Source: Crossiella sp. SN42 (GTDB lineage: Bacteria > Actinomycetota > Actinomycetes > Mycobacteriales > Pseudonocardiaceae). From it: 64,000 nt of DNA. The stretch lies in assembly GCF_023897065.1 (NCBI RefSeq), contig NZ_JAMHIV010000022.1, forward strand, positions 62,001 to 126,000, given 5' to 3'. This document shows, in pieces, positions 1 to 9,800 of this stretch (positions are counted from its first letter, which is position 1; each line of letters begins with the position of its first letter). The translations under genes and the position numbers were made by a program. The notes under the pieces are model-generated. The model did no database searches and was not told the DNA's origin. It saw nothing but the letters and a program-made list of their open reading frames with translations.

Positions 1-3000
1 GACGTCTGCTTCGTCTACCAGAACACCGACCTGGGTCTGGAACACGCCGGGGAACGGGTGGTCACCTTCGACGACGGCAGTGCCAAGTACGACATCACGC
101 TCAGCGCCCGCGAGAGCGGCGGGCGGCTGCTGATGGAGTGGGAGTACTCCACCACCCTGTTCCGCGAGGAGACGCTGCTGCTGCACGTCGAGCGCTACGC
201 GACGCTGCTGCGGTCCGTCCTCGCCGCGGCCGACGCGGATCCGGTGGGCGCGCTCCGGCTGGTGCCGGAGCAGGAGATCGAGCAGATCCGGCGACTCGCC
301 ACAACTCCGGCCCCGCCGCTGGAGAACTGTGGCGTCGCCCGGCTCTTCGAGCAGCAGGCCATTGCCGGCCCCGACCGGACGGCGTTGATCACCGACTCCG
401 GGCGGGTCTCCTACGGCGAACTCAACGCGCGGGCGAACCGGCTCGCGCACCGCCTGTCCCGGCTGGGGGTGGTGCCCGGCTCACCGGTCGCGATTCTCGC
501 GGACCGTTCCGCGGGCCTGGTCGTCGCCGTTCTCGGAGTGCTCAAGGCCGGCTGCCACTACGTCCCGCTCAATGTCGAGTTTCCGGGCGAACGTCTCCGG
601 CTGGTGCTTCGGGACTCGGGGGCGGAGCTCATCGTGGTGACGGCCGGACGCGCGGAGCAGGCCGGCGAACTCGCCGGCGACCGGCTCCAGGTCCTCGACC
701 TGTCCACGGGCCCGGAGCCGGCCGCGGACAGTGCTGACCCCGGGCTGCCGAGCAGCAGCGAGGACCCGATCTACATCATGTACACCTCCGGCACCACCGG
801 GGCGCCGAAGGGCTCGACGATCCGGCAGAAAGGCGTGCTGCGCGTGGTGCGCCAGTCGGTGTTCTACCCCGCCGGGCCCGACGACGTCTTCCTCATGCTG
901 TCGGACTACTCCTTCGACGGGTCGGTCTACGACATGTTCGCCGCGCTGACGAACGGCGCCGCGCTCGTGGTCCTGGACAAGCCGGACGTGCTGGATCTCG
1001 ACCGGCTCGGCGCGGCGATCGAACGCCACGGTGTCACCAGCTTCTTCATCACCGCCGCCATGTTCCACGCCCTGATCGACAACATCCCGGAACGCCTGGC
1101 CGGCATCCGCAAGTTGATCTTCGGAGGGGAGGCGGCGTCACCGGCCCACGTCGCGCGGGCGTTCCGGCTCCTTGGACCAGGACGGATCGCCAACGGCTAC
1201 GGGCCGACGGAGTCAACGGTCTTCGCCGCGGTGCACACGTTCGACTCCTGCGACGAGCGCGACGCCGTCCCCATCGGGCGACCCATCAACGACACCTCGC
1301 TGTGGGTTGTCGACGAGAACCTGGAACCGCGACCGATCGGCGTCCCCGGCGAACTCTGCATCGGCGGCGCCGGGCTGGCCGACGGCTACCTGAACCAGCC
1401 GGGTCTGACTGCCGAGCGGTTCGTGGAGTCACCCGCTCTGCCCGGGCAGCGGCTGTACCGGACCGGCGACCTGGTCACCCTGCGGAGCAACGGGTTGTTC
1501 TACTACTCCGGCCGCATGGACGACCAGGTCAAGCTACGGGGCTATCGCATCGAGACCGCGGAGATCGTCCATGTCGCGGTGGGGGAGCCGACGGTCCGAT
1601 GGGCGCACGCCGCGGTGCACGAGACCGGCAGGAGCCTGTGCCTCTGGGTCCGTTACGAGGACGGCGCCGAACCCGACGACGCGCGCCTGCGCGCCGCGCT
1701 GGCACGGCGGCTGCCGGGCTACATGGTGCCCGCGTTCATCGTCCGAGTCGATGCCGTCCCGCTTACCGGCAACGGCAAGCTGGACACGGCGGCACTGCCC
1801 GCCCCGGACCTCGCCACCCCCGCGTCAGCGACCAGGCCGGCGACCGACGCCCAGCGACGAATCGCCGTGGCCTGGTCGCTCGCGCTCGGGACGGAGGTGG
1901 CCGACATCGATGCGAACTTCTTCGCCCTCGGCGGAGACTCGATCAAGGCGATCCAGATCGCGGCCGCGCTCAAGAGACATGGCATGGCGATCCGGGCCTC
2001 GGACCTGCTCGGTAACCCGACCGTGCGCATGCTGGCCGAGCAGTTGTGGGCCGGCAGCGGGCGGGAGGAACAGGTCCACGACCAGCAGCCGGTGTCGGGT
2101 CCGATGGTCCCCGGACCCGTCCAGCAGGCGTTCCTGGCCTCGGCCGACGACCGCGACCGGGTGTTCACGCAGTGCCTGCTCATCACCTGCGACGCCCCGC
2201 TGCCCGGCAGCGACCTGGTGCGCGCGGTCGAGCGGCTCGTCCGTTTCCACGACGCGCTGCGCGTCCGCATCGATGGTGACGGGCTCGTGCTGCGCGATCC
2301 TGGCGAGGAGCCGCTGGTCCACGCCGAGGTGGCGCCGGCGGGCCTGTCCGGGCACGTCCTCACCGGTTATCTGAGATCGCTGCAGGCGAGGGTGGATGTG
2401 GTGACCGGGTCTGCCGTCGCGCTGGCGACGGGTCTCGGCGAGCGAGGCGAGCAGTGCGCGCTGGCGATCCATCACCTGGCCGTGGACGTGGTCTCCTGGG
2501 GAATCCTGATCGAGGATCTGCTGACCTGCCTGGCTGACCCGGACGCCCCGCTCGCACCCAAGTCCATGCCGTTCCCGGCGTGGACCGCCGAGTTGGCGGC
2601 GCACGCGCGCGACGGGGGCTTCCGGGGGCAGTTGCCGTACTGGACCGATCTGGCGCGGCGGGCCGGCTCAGCGGCTGCGATGTTCGACGAGGTCGAGCTC
2701 CGGCGCGCCGACACCGTGTCGGAGGTGGTCAGTTTCGCGGCGGGCGAGGCCACCGAACTGTTCGACGCGGCGCGAACGGCCCACGGGCTGGACCCCGCGC
2801 AGACCGTCCTTGCCGTCGTCGCCTGTGCGCTGGGCGCCTGGCGGGGCCGTGACCGGATCCTGGTGACGCTGGAAGGGCACGGGCGGGAGCCGTTCGCCGA
2901 GGAACGCGACCTGACCCGGACAGTGGGCTGGTTCACCGCCGTTTTCCCGCATCTCGTGCGGCTGAAAGGCAGCGTCAGGGACACTCTGCGCGCCATCGGC

Positions 3001-3450
3001 CGCTCCTTCGACCGGTTGCCTGGCAAGGGGATCGGCTTCGCGCCACTGCGCTGGTCGGATCCAGGTCTCGGGGAGGACGCGGCGCTGCTCGCCGGGATTC
3101 GCCCCCAGGTCAGCGTCAACTACCTCGGGGAGCAGGGTGGTCGCCGGCAGGGCGTCGAGGTCCGGCACCTCCCGGCGGAGGTCACCGTCGATGAGGACTT
3201 CCGCTCGCCCCACGTCCTGGACATCATCGCCCTGCGCCGCACGGGCGACCTGCTCGTCGAGCTGCGCCATCCGGCGGTATGGCGGGCGCGTGGCGACGAC
3301 CGGGCACTGGTCGAGGCCCTCCGGTCGTCCTTCCGTGCGGTCCGCGACGCCGTGACAGCCCGGGACCGGCCGGACGTGCGCACGTCGCCGTCAGTCCAGC
3401 CGGATGTGCTCGACGACATCCTCCTCGACGTGGCGGGCGGCGACCGATGA
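1..3450 (+). CDS. NRPS, C(tail)-A-PCP-E module, 5' end outside window
   Basis: Open from base 1 in the frame ending at the TGA at 3448, so the N-terminus lies upstream. The first ~80 codons read as the end of a condensation domain. An adenylation domain follows (about 330-1790) with TSGTTGAPKG, NGYGPTE, YRTGDL and GNGKLD core motifs. The carrier protein has LGGDSI with the phosphopantetheine serine at base 1939. A C-terminal epimerization domain has HHLAVDVVSW near 2470 and later VNYLGEQ, so the loaded residue should be converted to the D-form and passed to the next protein. Aligning by eye to GrsA gives an approximate specificity code D-G-Y-F-I-G-G-V-F-K, which I cannot assign beyond a probable hydrophobic substrate. 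It is the first gene of a tightly spaced operon with the next NRPS and the PKS. Confidence 0.93.
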   Translation, partial: DVCFVYQNTDLGLEHAGERVVTFDDGSAKYDITLSARESGGRLLMEWEYSTTLFREETLLLHVERYATLLRSVLAAADADPVGALRLVPEQEIEQIRRLATTPAPPLENCGVARLFEQQAIAGPDRTALITDSGRVSYGELNARANRLAHRLSRLGVVPGSPVAILADRSAGLVVAVLGVLKAGCHYVPLNVEFPGERLRLVLRDSGAELIVVTAGRAEQAGELAGDRLQVLDLSTGPEPAADSADPGLPSSSEDPIYIMYTSGTTGAPKGSTIRQKGVLRVVRQSVFYPAGPDDVFLMLSDYSFDGSVYDMFAALTNGAALVVLDKPDVLDLDRLGAAIERHGVTSFFITAAMFHALIDNIPERLAGIRKLIFGGEAASPAHVARAFRLLGPGRIANGYGPTESTVFAAVHTFDSCDERDAVPIGRPINDTSLWVVDENLEPRPIGVPGELCIGGAGLADGYLNQPGLTAERFVESPALPGQRLYRTGDLVTLRSNGLFYYSGRMDDQVKLRGYRIETAEIVHVAVGEPTVRWAHAAVHETGRSLCLWVRYEDGAEPDDARLRAALARRLPGYMVPAFIVRVDAVPLTGNGKLDTAALPAPDLATPASATRPATDAQRRIAVAWSLALGTEVADIDANFFALGGDSIKAIQIAAALKRHGMAIRASDLLGNPTVRMLAEQLWAGSGREEQVHDQQPVSGPMVPGPVQQAFLASADDRDRVFTQCLLITCDAPLPGSDLVRAVERLVRFHDALRVRIDGDGLVLRDPGEEPLVHAEVAPAGLSGHVLTGYLRSLQARVDVVTGSAVALATGLGERGEQCALAIHHLAVDVVSWGILIEDLLTCLADPDAPLAPKSMPFPAWTAELAAHARDGGFRGQLPYWTDLARRAGSAAAMFDEVELRRADTVSEVVSFAAGEATELFDAARTAHGLDPAQTVLAVVACALGAWRGRDRILVTLEGHGREPFAEERDLTRTVGWFTAVFPHLVRLKGSVRDTLRAIGRSFDRLPGKGIGFAPLRWSDPGLGEDAALLAGIRPQVSVNYLGEQGGRRQGVEVRHLPAEVTVDEDFRSPHVLDIIALRRTGDLLVELRHPAVWRARGDDRALVEALRSSFRAVRDAVTARDRPDVRTSPSVQPDVLDDILLDVAGGDR

Positions 3451-3542
3451 TGGCCGGCGCCCGGCTCCGCCCGGGCGCGGACCCACCTCCGTCAGGACTC
3501 GCATCCGTCTCGCGTGCGGAGCACAGAGAGAGAGCTCGGTCC

Positions 3543-6500
3543 ATGATTGCCACAGAGAACATCGAATCGGTCTCCGGCCTGGCCGCGATGCAGAAGGGCA
3601 TGCTCTTCAGCCATGTCGTCGGCGCCGGGTCCGACGCGTACGTGGAGCAGTTCGACTTCACCGGCACCGGCGAGGTGGATCTCGAACGGCTGCGTGCGGC
3701 CCTCAGGGCCACCTCGCGTCACTACGGCGTCCTGCGAACAGTCTTCTCCTTCCAGCGGACCGACGAGCCCTACCAGGTGGTCCTCAACGACTGGCCGCCG
3801 CGGGTCGAGGCGATCGACTACCGCGACCGGGACGACGCCGACCGGGCGATCGAGGAGTTCAAGGCCGCCGACCGCGCCACAGGCTTCGAGCTTGACAGCG
3901 GCGTGCTCCTGCGAGCCACCCTGATCATGGTCGGAGACCAGCGCTGGCGCCTGGTCGTCACGTTCCACCACATCATCCTGGACGGCTGGTCGCTGGCGCC
4001 GCTGTTCCGGACGTGGTTCGAGTACTACGACGAGCTGGCCCGCGCCGGCTCGATCGTGCAACGGCACGAGGCTCGCCCTTACGCCGACTACATCGCCTGG
4101 TGCGAACAGCGGCACGACGATGACCAGGCGCGGCGGTACTGGTCGGAGGCGCTGGACGGCTACGAGCGGCCGGCCGGACTGCCTGCGGACCGGCGCGGCG
4201 AGGGCTACCGGCACGCGACCCACCGGTTCGAGCTGCCGCAGGACCTCCACGACGGGCTGGCGCGGCTCGCGCGGCAGCTCGCGGTGACCCCCAGCACCGT
4301 GTTCCAGGCGGTGTGGGGAGTGGTGCTGCAGAAGTTCAACTACACCGACGACGTGGTCTTCGGCAGCGTGGTCTCCGGCCGCAACGCCGAGGTGGACGGC
4401 ATCGAGAACATGGTCGGCCTGTTCGCCAACACCCAGCCGGTCCGGGTGACGGCGGCAGAAGACACCGACTTCGCCGGCCTGTGCCGCGCGGCGCACGCCG
4501 CGTCCCTGCGGTCGAGCCGCTACGAGCACTTCCCGCTGCACGAGGTGCAGAGCCTGTCACCGTTGCGCAACGCGCTGCTGAACCATGTGATCGCGTTCGA
4601 GAACTACCCGATGTCGGAGCGACTGCGCGAGTTCGGCGCCGGCGACGGAGCCGGCCCCCGCTTCCACGGCGTCGAGGTCTTCGAGCGAACCAGCTACGAC
4701 TTCAACATCGTGGTCGCTCCCGGGACGCGACTGGGCGTCAGTTTCCTGTACAACGCCTGCGTCCACTCGGTCGCTCTGATGGAGACCCTGGAACGCTGCC
4801 TGGTGCGTGTGCTGGCAACCGTGGTCGAGGATGCGCGGATCCGGATCAGGGACATCGGGATGTGGGAGCCGGAGCGGCACACCGCGACGACCGCTCCGGA
4901 TAGCTCGGCCGCGCCCTCGATCTCGCTTGAGTCCTCGCTCCTGGAGGTCTTCGACGACGTCGTCCGGACGCACGCCGACCGGACCGCTCTGCTCTGGCGG
5001 GGCGCGGAGTACACCTACCGGACCCTCGACGGCTGGTCGGACGCCGTCGCCCGGACGCTCGTCGACCGTGGCGTCGGATCGGACACCGGGATCGGTGTGC
5101 TGGCCGATCGCCGCCCCGAGTTGGTGGTCGCCATCCTCGCGATCCTCAAGACCGGGAACTACTACGTCCCAGTCGACACCAAGGACGCGCGAGCCCGCGT
5201 CGAGACCGTTCTCACCGATGCCGGCGTGCGGTGCCTGTGCACCGTGGCGGATTTCGCCGAGCGGGCCCCGGAGGCGGTGGAAGTCGTCCTGGTCGAGGAG
5301 CTCGGACCGGACACCGCGGGGGACGGAACCGGCGACACCGCCGCAAAGGTGGACGCGCGGTGGCGGCGCGACCGCAACAGGGCCAGCGCCTATCTCATGT
5401 ACACCTCCGGGTCGACGGGCAAGCCCAAGGGCTGCGTCATCACCCACCGCAACGTCCTGCGGTTGTTCGCAGACCAGGAGTTCATGGACTTCCGCGAGGA
5501 GCAGGTCGTCCTCTTCGTCAACTCACCTGCCTTCGACGGGAGCACCCTGGAGATCTGGGGGGCGCTGCTTTCCGGCGGAACGCTCGTCCTGCCCGACGAC
5601 GAGCTGGACCTGCTCGACGCGGACCGGATGCGGGAGACGATCAAACGCCACGGGGTACGGAACGTCACCATCCCGACGGTTCTGTTCAACCAGCACTGCG
5701 ACCGTGATCCGCGGATCTTCGCACCGCTGCGGTACCTGTGCGTGGTGGGCAGTGCGTTGTCGGTCCGGCACGTCGCCGCGGTGATCGAGGCCTGCCCGGA
5801 GGTGAAGATCGTCAACGGGTACGGGCCGACCGAGAACACGGTGTTCTCCACGACGCACACCGTCCGCGCCGAAGACCTGCGGGGGGAACGGATACCGATC
5901 GGGCGGCCAGTGAACCACGCGACGGCCTATGTCCTGGACAACGGCCTCAACGGGCTGCCTCCTGGGGCAATCGGCGAGCTGTGCGTCGGCGGGGAGGGTG
6001 TGTCCGCCGGCTACCACCACCGCCCGGAGCTGAACCGCGAGAAGTTCGTCTCCCTTGCCCGCCTTCCGGGGGAACGTCTTTATCGCACCGGTGATCTGGC
6101 CCGCACGCTCCCGGACGGCGCCCTGGACTGTCTTGGCCGCCTGGACGACCAGGTCAAGGTCGACGGATTCCGTGTCGAGCTGGGCGAGGTGCAGAACGCC
6201 CTGCGCTCGATCGACGGCGTCCAGGATGCCGTGGTGATCGCGGTCGAGCGGGAGCGTGGCACGCAGCTCGCCGGGTACTACGTGGCCGCTGAGGCCCTGA
6301 CCCCAGGCCGCGTCCGATATGAGCTGGGCGGGACGCTCGCCGGCTACCTGGTGCCCGCCTCGGTGGTGCGGGTCGAACGAATCCCGCTCACCCGGAACGG
6401 GAAGGTCGACAAGGAGCGCCTGGCGCAGCTGCGTCCCGAAGCCGGGGCGCACCGCGCGGGCCCGGACCCAGGCCGATTCCGTGCCACCGAACGGATCGTG

Positions 6501-6830
6501 CACGACGTCGTGGCCGAGGTCCTCGACGCCGACAGCGTCGACATCGAGAAGAACTTCTTCGAGATCGGCGTGACGTCGCTGAGCCTGCTGGCGATCAGGA
6601 ACCGGCTGCGCACGACGCTGGATCGCGACCTGCCCGTGACCTCGTTCTTCGAGTTCACCTCGGTCGCCGCGCTGGCGTCCCACCTCGACTCCCCCGCGAG
6701 CGCCGGACCGTCCACTTCGGGCGGAACGGCGGCCGGTCCGGATGAGCAGGAGCACGAGCAGGCGGTCCGGACGAGCCTGCTGATGAGTCGGATGATGGAC
6801 GATGGCGAAGGAGGCGTTGACGATGTCTGA
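3543..6830 (+). CDS. NRPS, C-A-PCP module
   Basis: Single-module NRPS of about 1095 residues. The condensation domain (about 8-430) has the catalytic motif HHIILDG with histidines 142-143. It follows an epimerization domain, so DCL-type condensation is expected. The adenylation domain (about 470-960) has TSGSTGKPKG, NGYGPTE and YRTGDL; the code read by eye is D-G-L-T-C-V-G-V-F-K, substrate not assigned. The carrier site is atypical, IGVTSL with serine 1012, where GGDSL or GGHSL is usual. ATG 3543 is chosen because the following residues (SGLAAMQKGML) match the normal start of such C domains and a GAGAG tract lies upstream. The in-frame ATG at 3447, overlapping the previous stop, is an alternative. 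The 3' end overlaps the PKS start by 8 bp, so the two are probably translationally coupled. Confidence 0.93.
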   Translation: MIATENIESVSGLAAMQKGMLFSHVVGAGSDAYVEQFDFTGTGEVDLERLRAALRATSRHYGVLRTVFSFQRTDEPYQVVLNDWPPRVEAIDYRDRDDADRAIEEFKAADRATGFELDSGVLLRATLIMVGDQRWRLVVTFHHIILDGWSLAPLFRTWFEYYDELARAGSIVQRHEARPYADYIAWCEQRHDDDQARRYWSEALDGYERPAGLPADRRGEGYRHATHRFELPQDLHDGLARLARQLAVTPSTVFQAVWGVVLQKFNYTDDVVFGSVVSGRNAEVDGIENMVGLFANTQPVRVTAAEDTDFAGLCRAAHAASLRSSRYEHFPLHEVQSLSPLRNALLNHVIAFENYPMSERLREFGAGDGAGPRFHGVEVFERTSYDFNIVVAPGTRLGVSFLYNACVHSVALMETLERCLVRVLATVVEDARIRIRDIGMWEPERHTATTAPDSSAAPSISLESSLLEVFDDVVRTHADRTALLWRGAEYTYRTLDGWSDAVARTLVDRGVGSDTGIGVLADRRPELVVAILAILKTGNYYVPVDTKDARARVETVLTDAGVRCLCTVADFAERAPEAVEVVLVEELGPDTAGDGTGDTAAKVDARWRRDRNRASAYLMYTSGSTGKPKGCVITHRNVLRLFADQEFMDFREEQVVLFVNSPAFDGSTLEIWGALLSGGTLVLPDDELDLLDADRMRETIKRHGVRNVTIPTVLFNQHCDRDPRIFAPLRYLCVVGSALSVRHVAAVIEACPEVKIVNGYGPTENTVFSTTHTVRAEDLRGERIPIGRPVNHATAYVLDNGLNGLPPGAIGELCVGGEGVSAGYHHRPELNREKFVSLARLPGERLYRTGDLARTLPDGALDCLGRLDDQVKVDGFRVELGEVQNALRSIDGVQDAVVIAVERERGTQLAGYYVAAEALTPGRVRYELGGTLAGYLVPASVVRVERIPLTRNGKVDKERLAQLRPEAGAHRAGPDPGRFRATERIVHDVVAEVLDADSVDIEKNFFEIGVTSLSLLAIRNRLRTTLDRDLPVTSFFEFTSVAALASHLDSPASAGPSTSGGTAAGPDEQEHEQAVRTSLLMSRMMDDGEGGVDDV

Positions 6831-9800
6831 CGCGACCGTGCCCGAACACCGATACACCGGACTCGAGATCGCCGTCATCGGCATGGCAGGCCGTTTCCCG
6901 GCAGCCGACACGGTGGACGCTCTCTGGGCGAACCTGACGGCCGGTGTGGAGGGCATCTCCCGGTTCGGCGACGACGAGCTGATCGAGATGGGAGTCTCCC
7001 CCCTGGCGCTCGAGGACGGGAACTACGTCCGAGCGAAGGGCGTCTTCCCGGACATCGAGTTCTTCGACTCGGCGTTCTTCAACTACACGCCAGCCGACGC
7101 GACCGTGCTCGACCCGCAGGTGCGTGCCCTGCACGAGGAGGTCTACCACGCCCTCGAGGACGCCGGTTACTCGGCGGAGCGGCGCAGCGAGTCCATCGGC
7201 CTGTTCCTGGGGGCCACGAACAACGTGGCGTGGGAGGTCGACACGCTGAGGCGGTTCACCGATCACGCGGGCGCGGTCTTCGCCGGTCTGCAGCTCAATG
7301 ACAAGGACTTCGCGGCGACTCGGATCGCCCACTCCCTCAATCTCCGGGGACCGGCGTACACGTTGCACACCGCCTGCTCCAGTTCGCTGGTAGCCATCGA
7401 CGTGGCGTGCCGCAATCTCTGGACCGGCGCGTGCCAGATCGCACTCGCCGGCGGCAGCGGCCTGACCCTGCCCCACAAGAACGGCTACCGGCACCAGGAG
7501 AACATGATCCACTCTCCGGACGGGCACTGCCGTGCGTTCGACGCGGTGGCCAGCGGCACCGTCGAGGGCAACGGCGTCGGGATCGTGGTCCTCAAAAGGT
7601 TGGAGACCGCGCTGCGCGATGGTGACCGCGTCCACGCGGTGATCAAAGGCTCCGCGGTCAACAACGACGGCGCCCGCAAGGTCGGCTACACCGCGCCGAG
7701 CATCGAGGGGCAGGCGGAGGTCATCCGCAAGGCCCACCGTGTCGCCGGGGTGACCCCGGCAGAGGTGTCCTATGTGGAGGCGCACGGCACCGGCACCGCT
7801 CTCGGCGACCCGGTGGAGGTCGAGGCGCTGTCCCGGGCGTTCGGCGCCGGCGAGCCGGACTCGTGCGGCATCGGGTCACTGAAGGCGAGCATCGGTCACC
7901 TGGACACCGCCGCCGGAGTCGCCTCGTTCATCAAGGCATGCAAGGTGCTCGAGCACCGCACGGTCCCACAGAGCCTCCACTTCAGCAGGCTGAACCCGGG
8001 CATCAGACTTGACGGAAGCCCGTTCTACATCGCCGCGCAGCGACACGAACTGCAGCGCAAGAGGTCGTCCTCGGGGCAGGTGCTCCCGCTGCGCGCGGGC
8101 GTCAGCGCGTTCGGGATCGGCGGGACGAACGCCCACGTCGTGCTGGAGGAAGCACCCGTCCCCGAGCGTCCGGCCGCAGCCGGCCGTGACCACAACACAT
8201 TCGTGCTGTCAGCGGCTTCCGCCGAGGCGATCCGGCGGTTGAAGCAGAGCTTCGTCGATCACCTGGCCGTCCACCCGGACCTCGACGGATCTGATCTCGC
8301 GTGGACCCTGCAGGATCGTCAGCGCGATCTGCCCTACCGCTACGCCGTCGGGTTCGGGGAGATCGAACAGTTGCGTGCGCGCCTCCAGGAGTCGCTGGAG
8401 GCAGGCGACGAGCCGGCACATGTGGCCAGGAAGGGGCGGCGAGACGTCTACTTCCTCTGCAGCGGGCTCGGCGCGCAGCACCTGCGGATGGCCCGCGATC
8501 TCTACGAGACCGAGGCCGCGTTCCGGGCCCGCGTCGACGCCTGCCTCGCGATCACCGACACGCTCGGCAATCCGGTGCCGCGGGAGGTCTTCTTCGGTGA
8601 GACGGCGTCGGCGGGGAAGCTGCTGAGCCACATCGAGATCACCCAGGTGTTGCTGTTCGTGGTCGAGTACTCGATGGCGCGGACACTGCTCGACTGGGGC
8701 GTGCAGCCGCGGGGGATGATCGGGCACAGCACCGGCGAGCTCGTGGCCGCGTGCGTGGCCGGCGTGTTCTCGCTTGCGGACGGGATCCGGCTCGTGCAGG
8801 CCAGGGGCAAGCTGATGGACGCCACTCCCGAGGGAGCGCTGACCTCGGTGAAGGCCGGCGAGGGCACGATCGGGCCGATGCTGACCGACGAACTGTCGAT
8901 CGCGGCGGTGAACGGGCCGGAGGACTGCACCGTCAGTGGCACCTCCATGGCGGTCGCCGCGTTCGAGCAGCAGTGCGGCGAGAAGGGGATCGCCTTCACA
9001 CACGTCGAGGCGGACCACGCGTACCACTCGCGATACATGGAGCCGATCCTTGAGGAGTTGCGCGAGGTCGCCGCGACGATCAGCTTCAAGGCGCCGGAGA
9101 TCCCCTACGTCTCGAACGTGACGGGGACGTGGGTGACGCCGGAGCAGGCCACCGACCCCGGCTACTACTGCGCCCACGTCCGGCACACGGTCCAGTTCAA
9201 GGCCGGCGTAGAGACGATCATGGAGCGGGGCGACGCCGTGTTCGTCGAGGTCGGCCCCGGCAAGTCGCTGTCCTCCTTCGTACGCGCCATCACCAGGGGC
9301 ACCGGCACGACGACGGTCAACATGCTGCGCCACCGGTTGGAGAAGATCAGCGACGGTGAGCACCTGGCCACCGCGGTCAAGAAGCTCTGGGAGGCGGGTG
9401 TCGCGCTGGACTGGTCGGCCTTCCATCGGGATCGCGCGCCGCGCAAGGTGCGGCTCCCGCTCTACCCGTTCGACCGCACCGAGTACCCGGTTGACATCGC
9501 CGAGTTCCAGCAGTTCCTCGCCGGGGCCGAGGACGGGCCTCGCGCGGTCCCCGAGCGCGGCCGGCAGTTCCCGTCCGGTCCTGTCGCCCGCAGGGCGCCG
9601 CACCTGCTGCACCCGATGTGGACCCGGGCGTTGCTTCCGGACTCGGCCGGGAGTGGCAGGCCGAGGACGATCATTGTGTTCACCGGCAACAGGCCACGGA
9701 TCGAACGCGTCATGGACGAGGTCCCGTACTGGACCGCGCTCTACGTTGGGTTCGGCCGGGAGTACCGGTTCGACGGACCCTCTGGCGCCCAGATCCGGCT

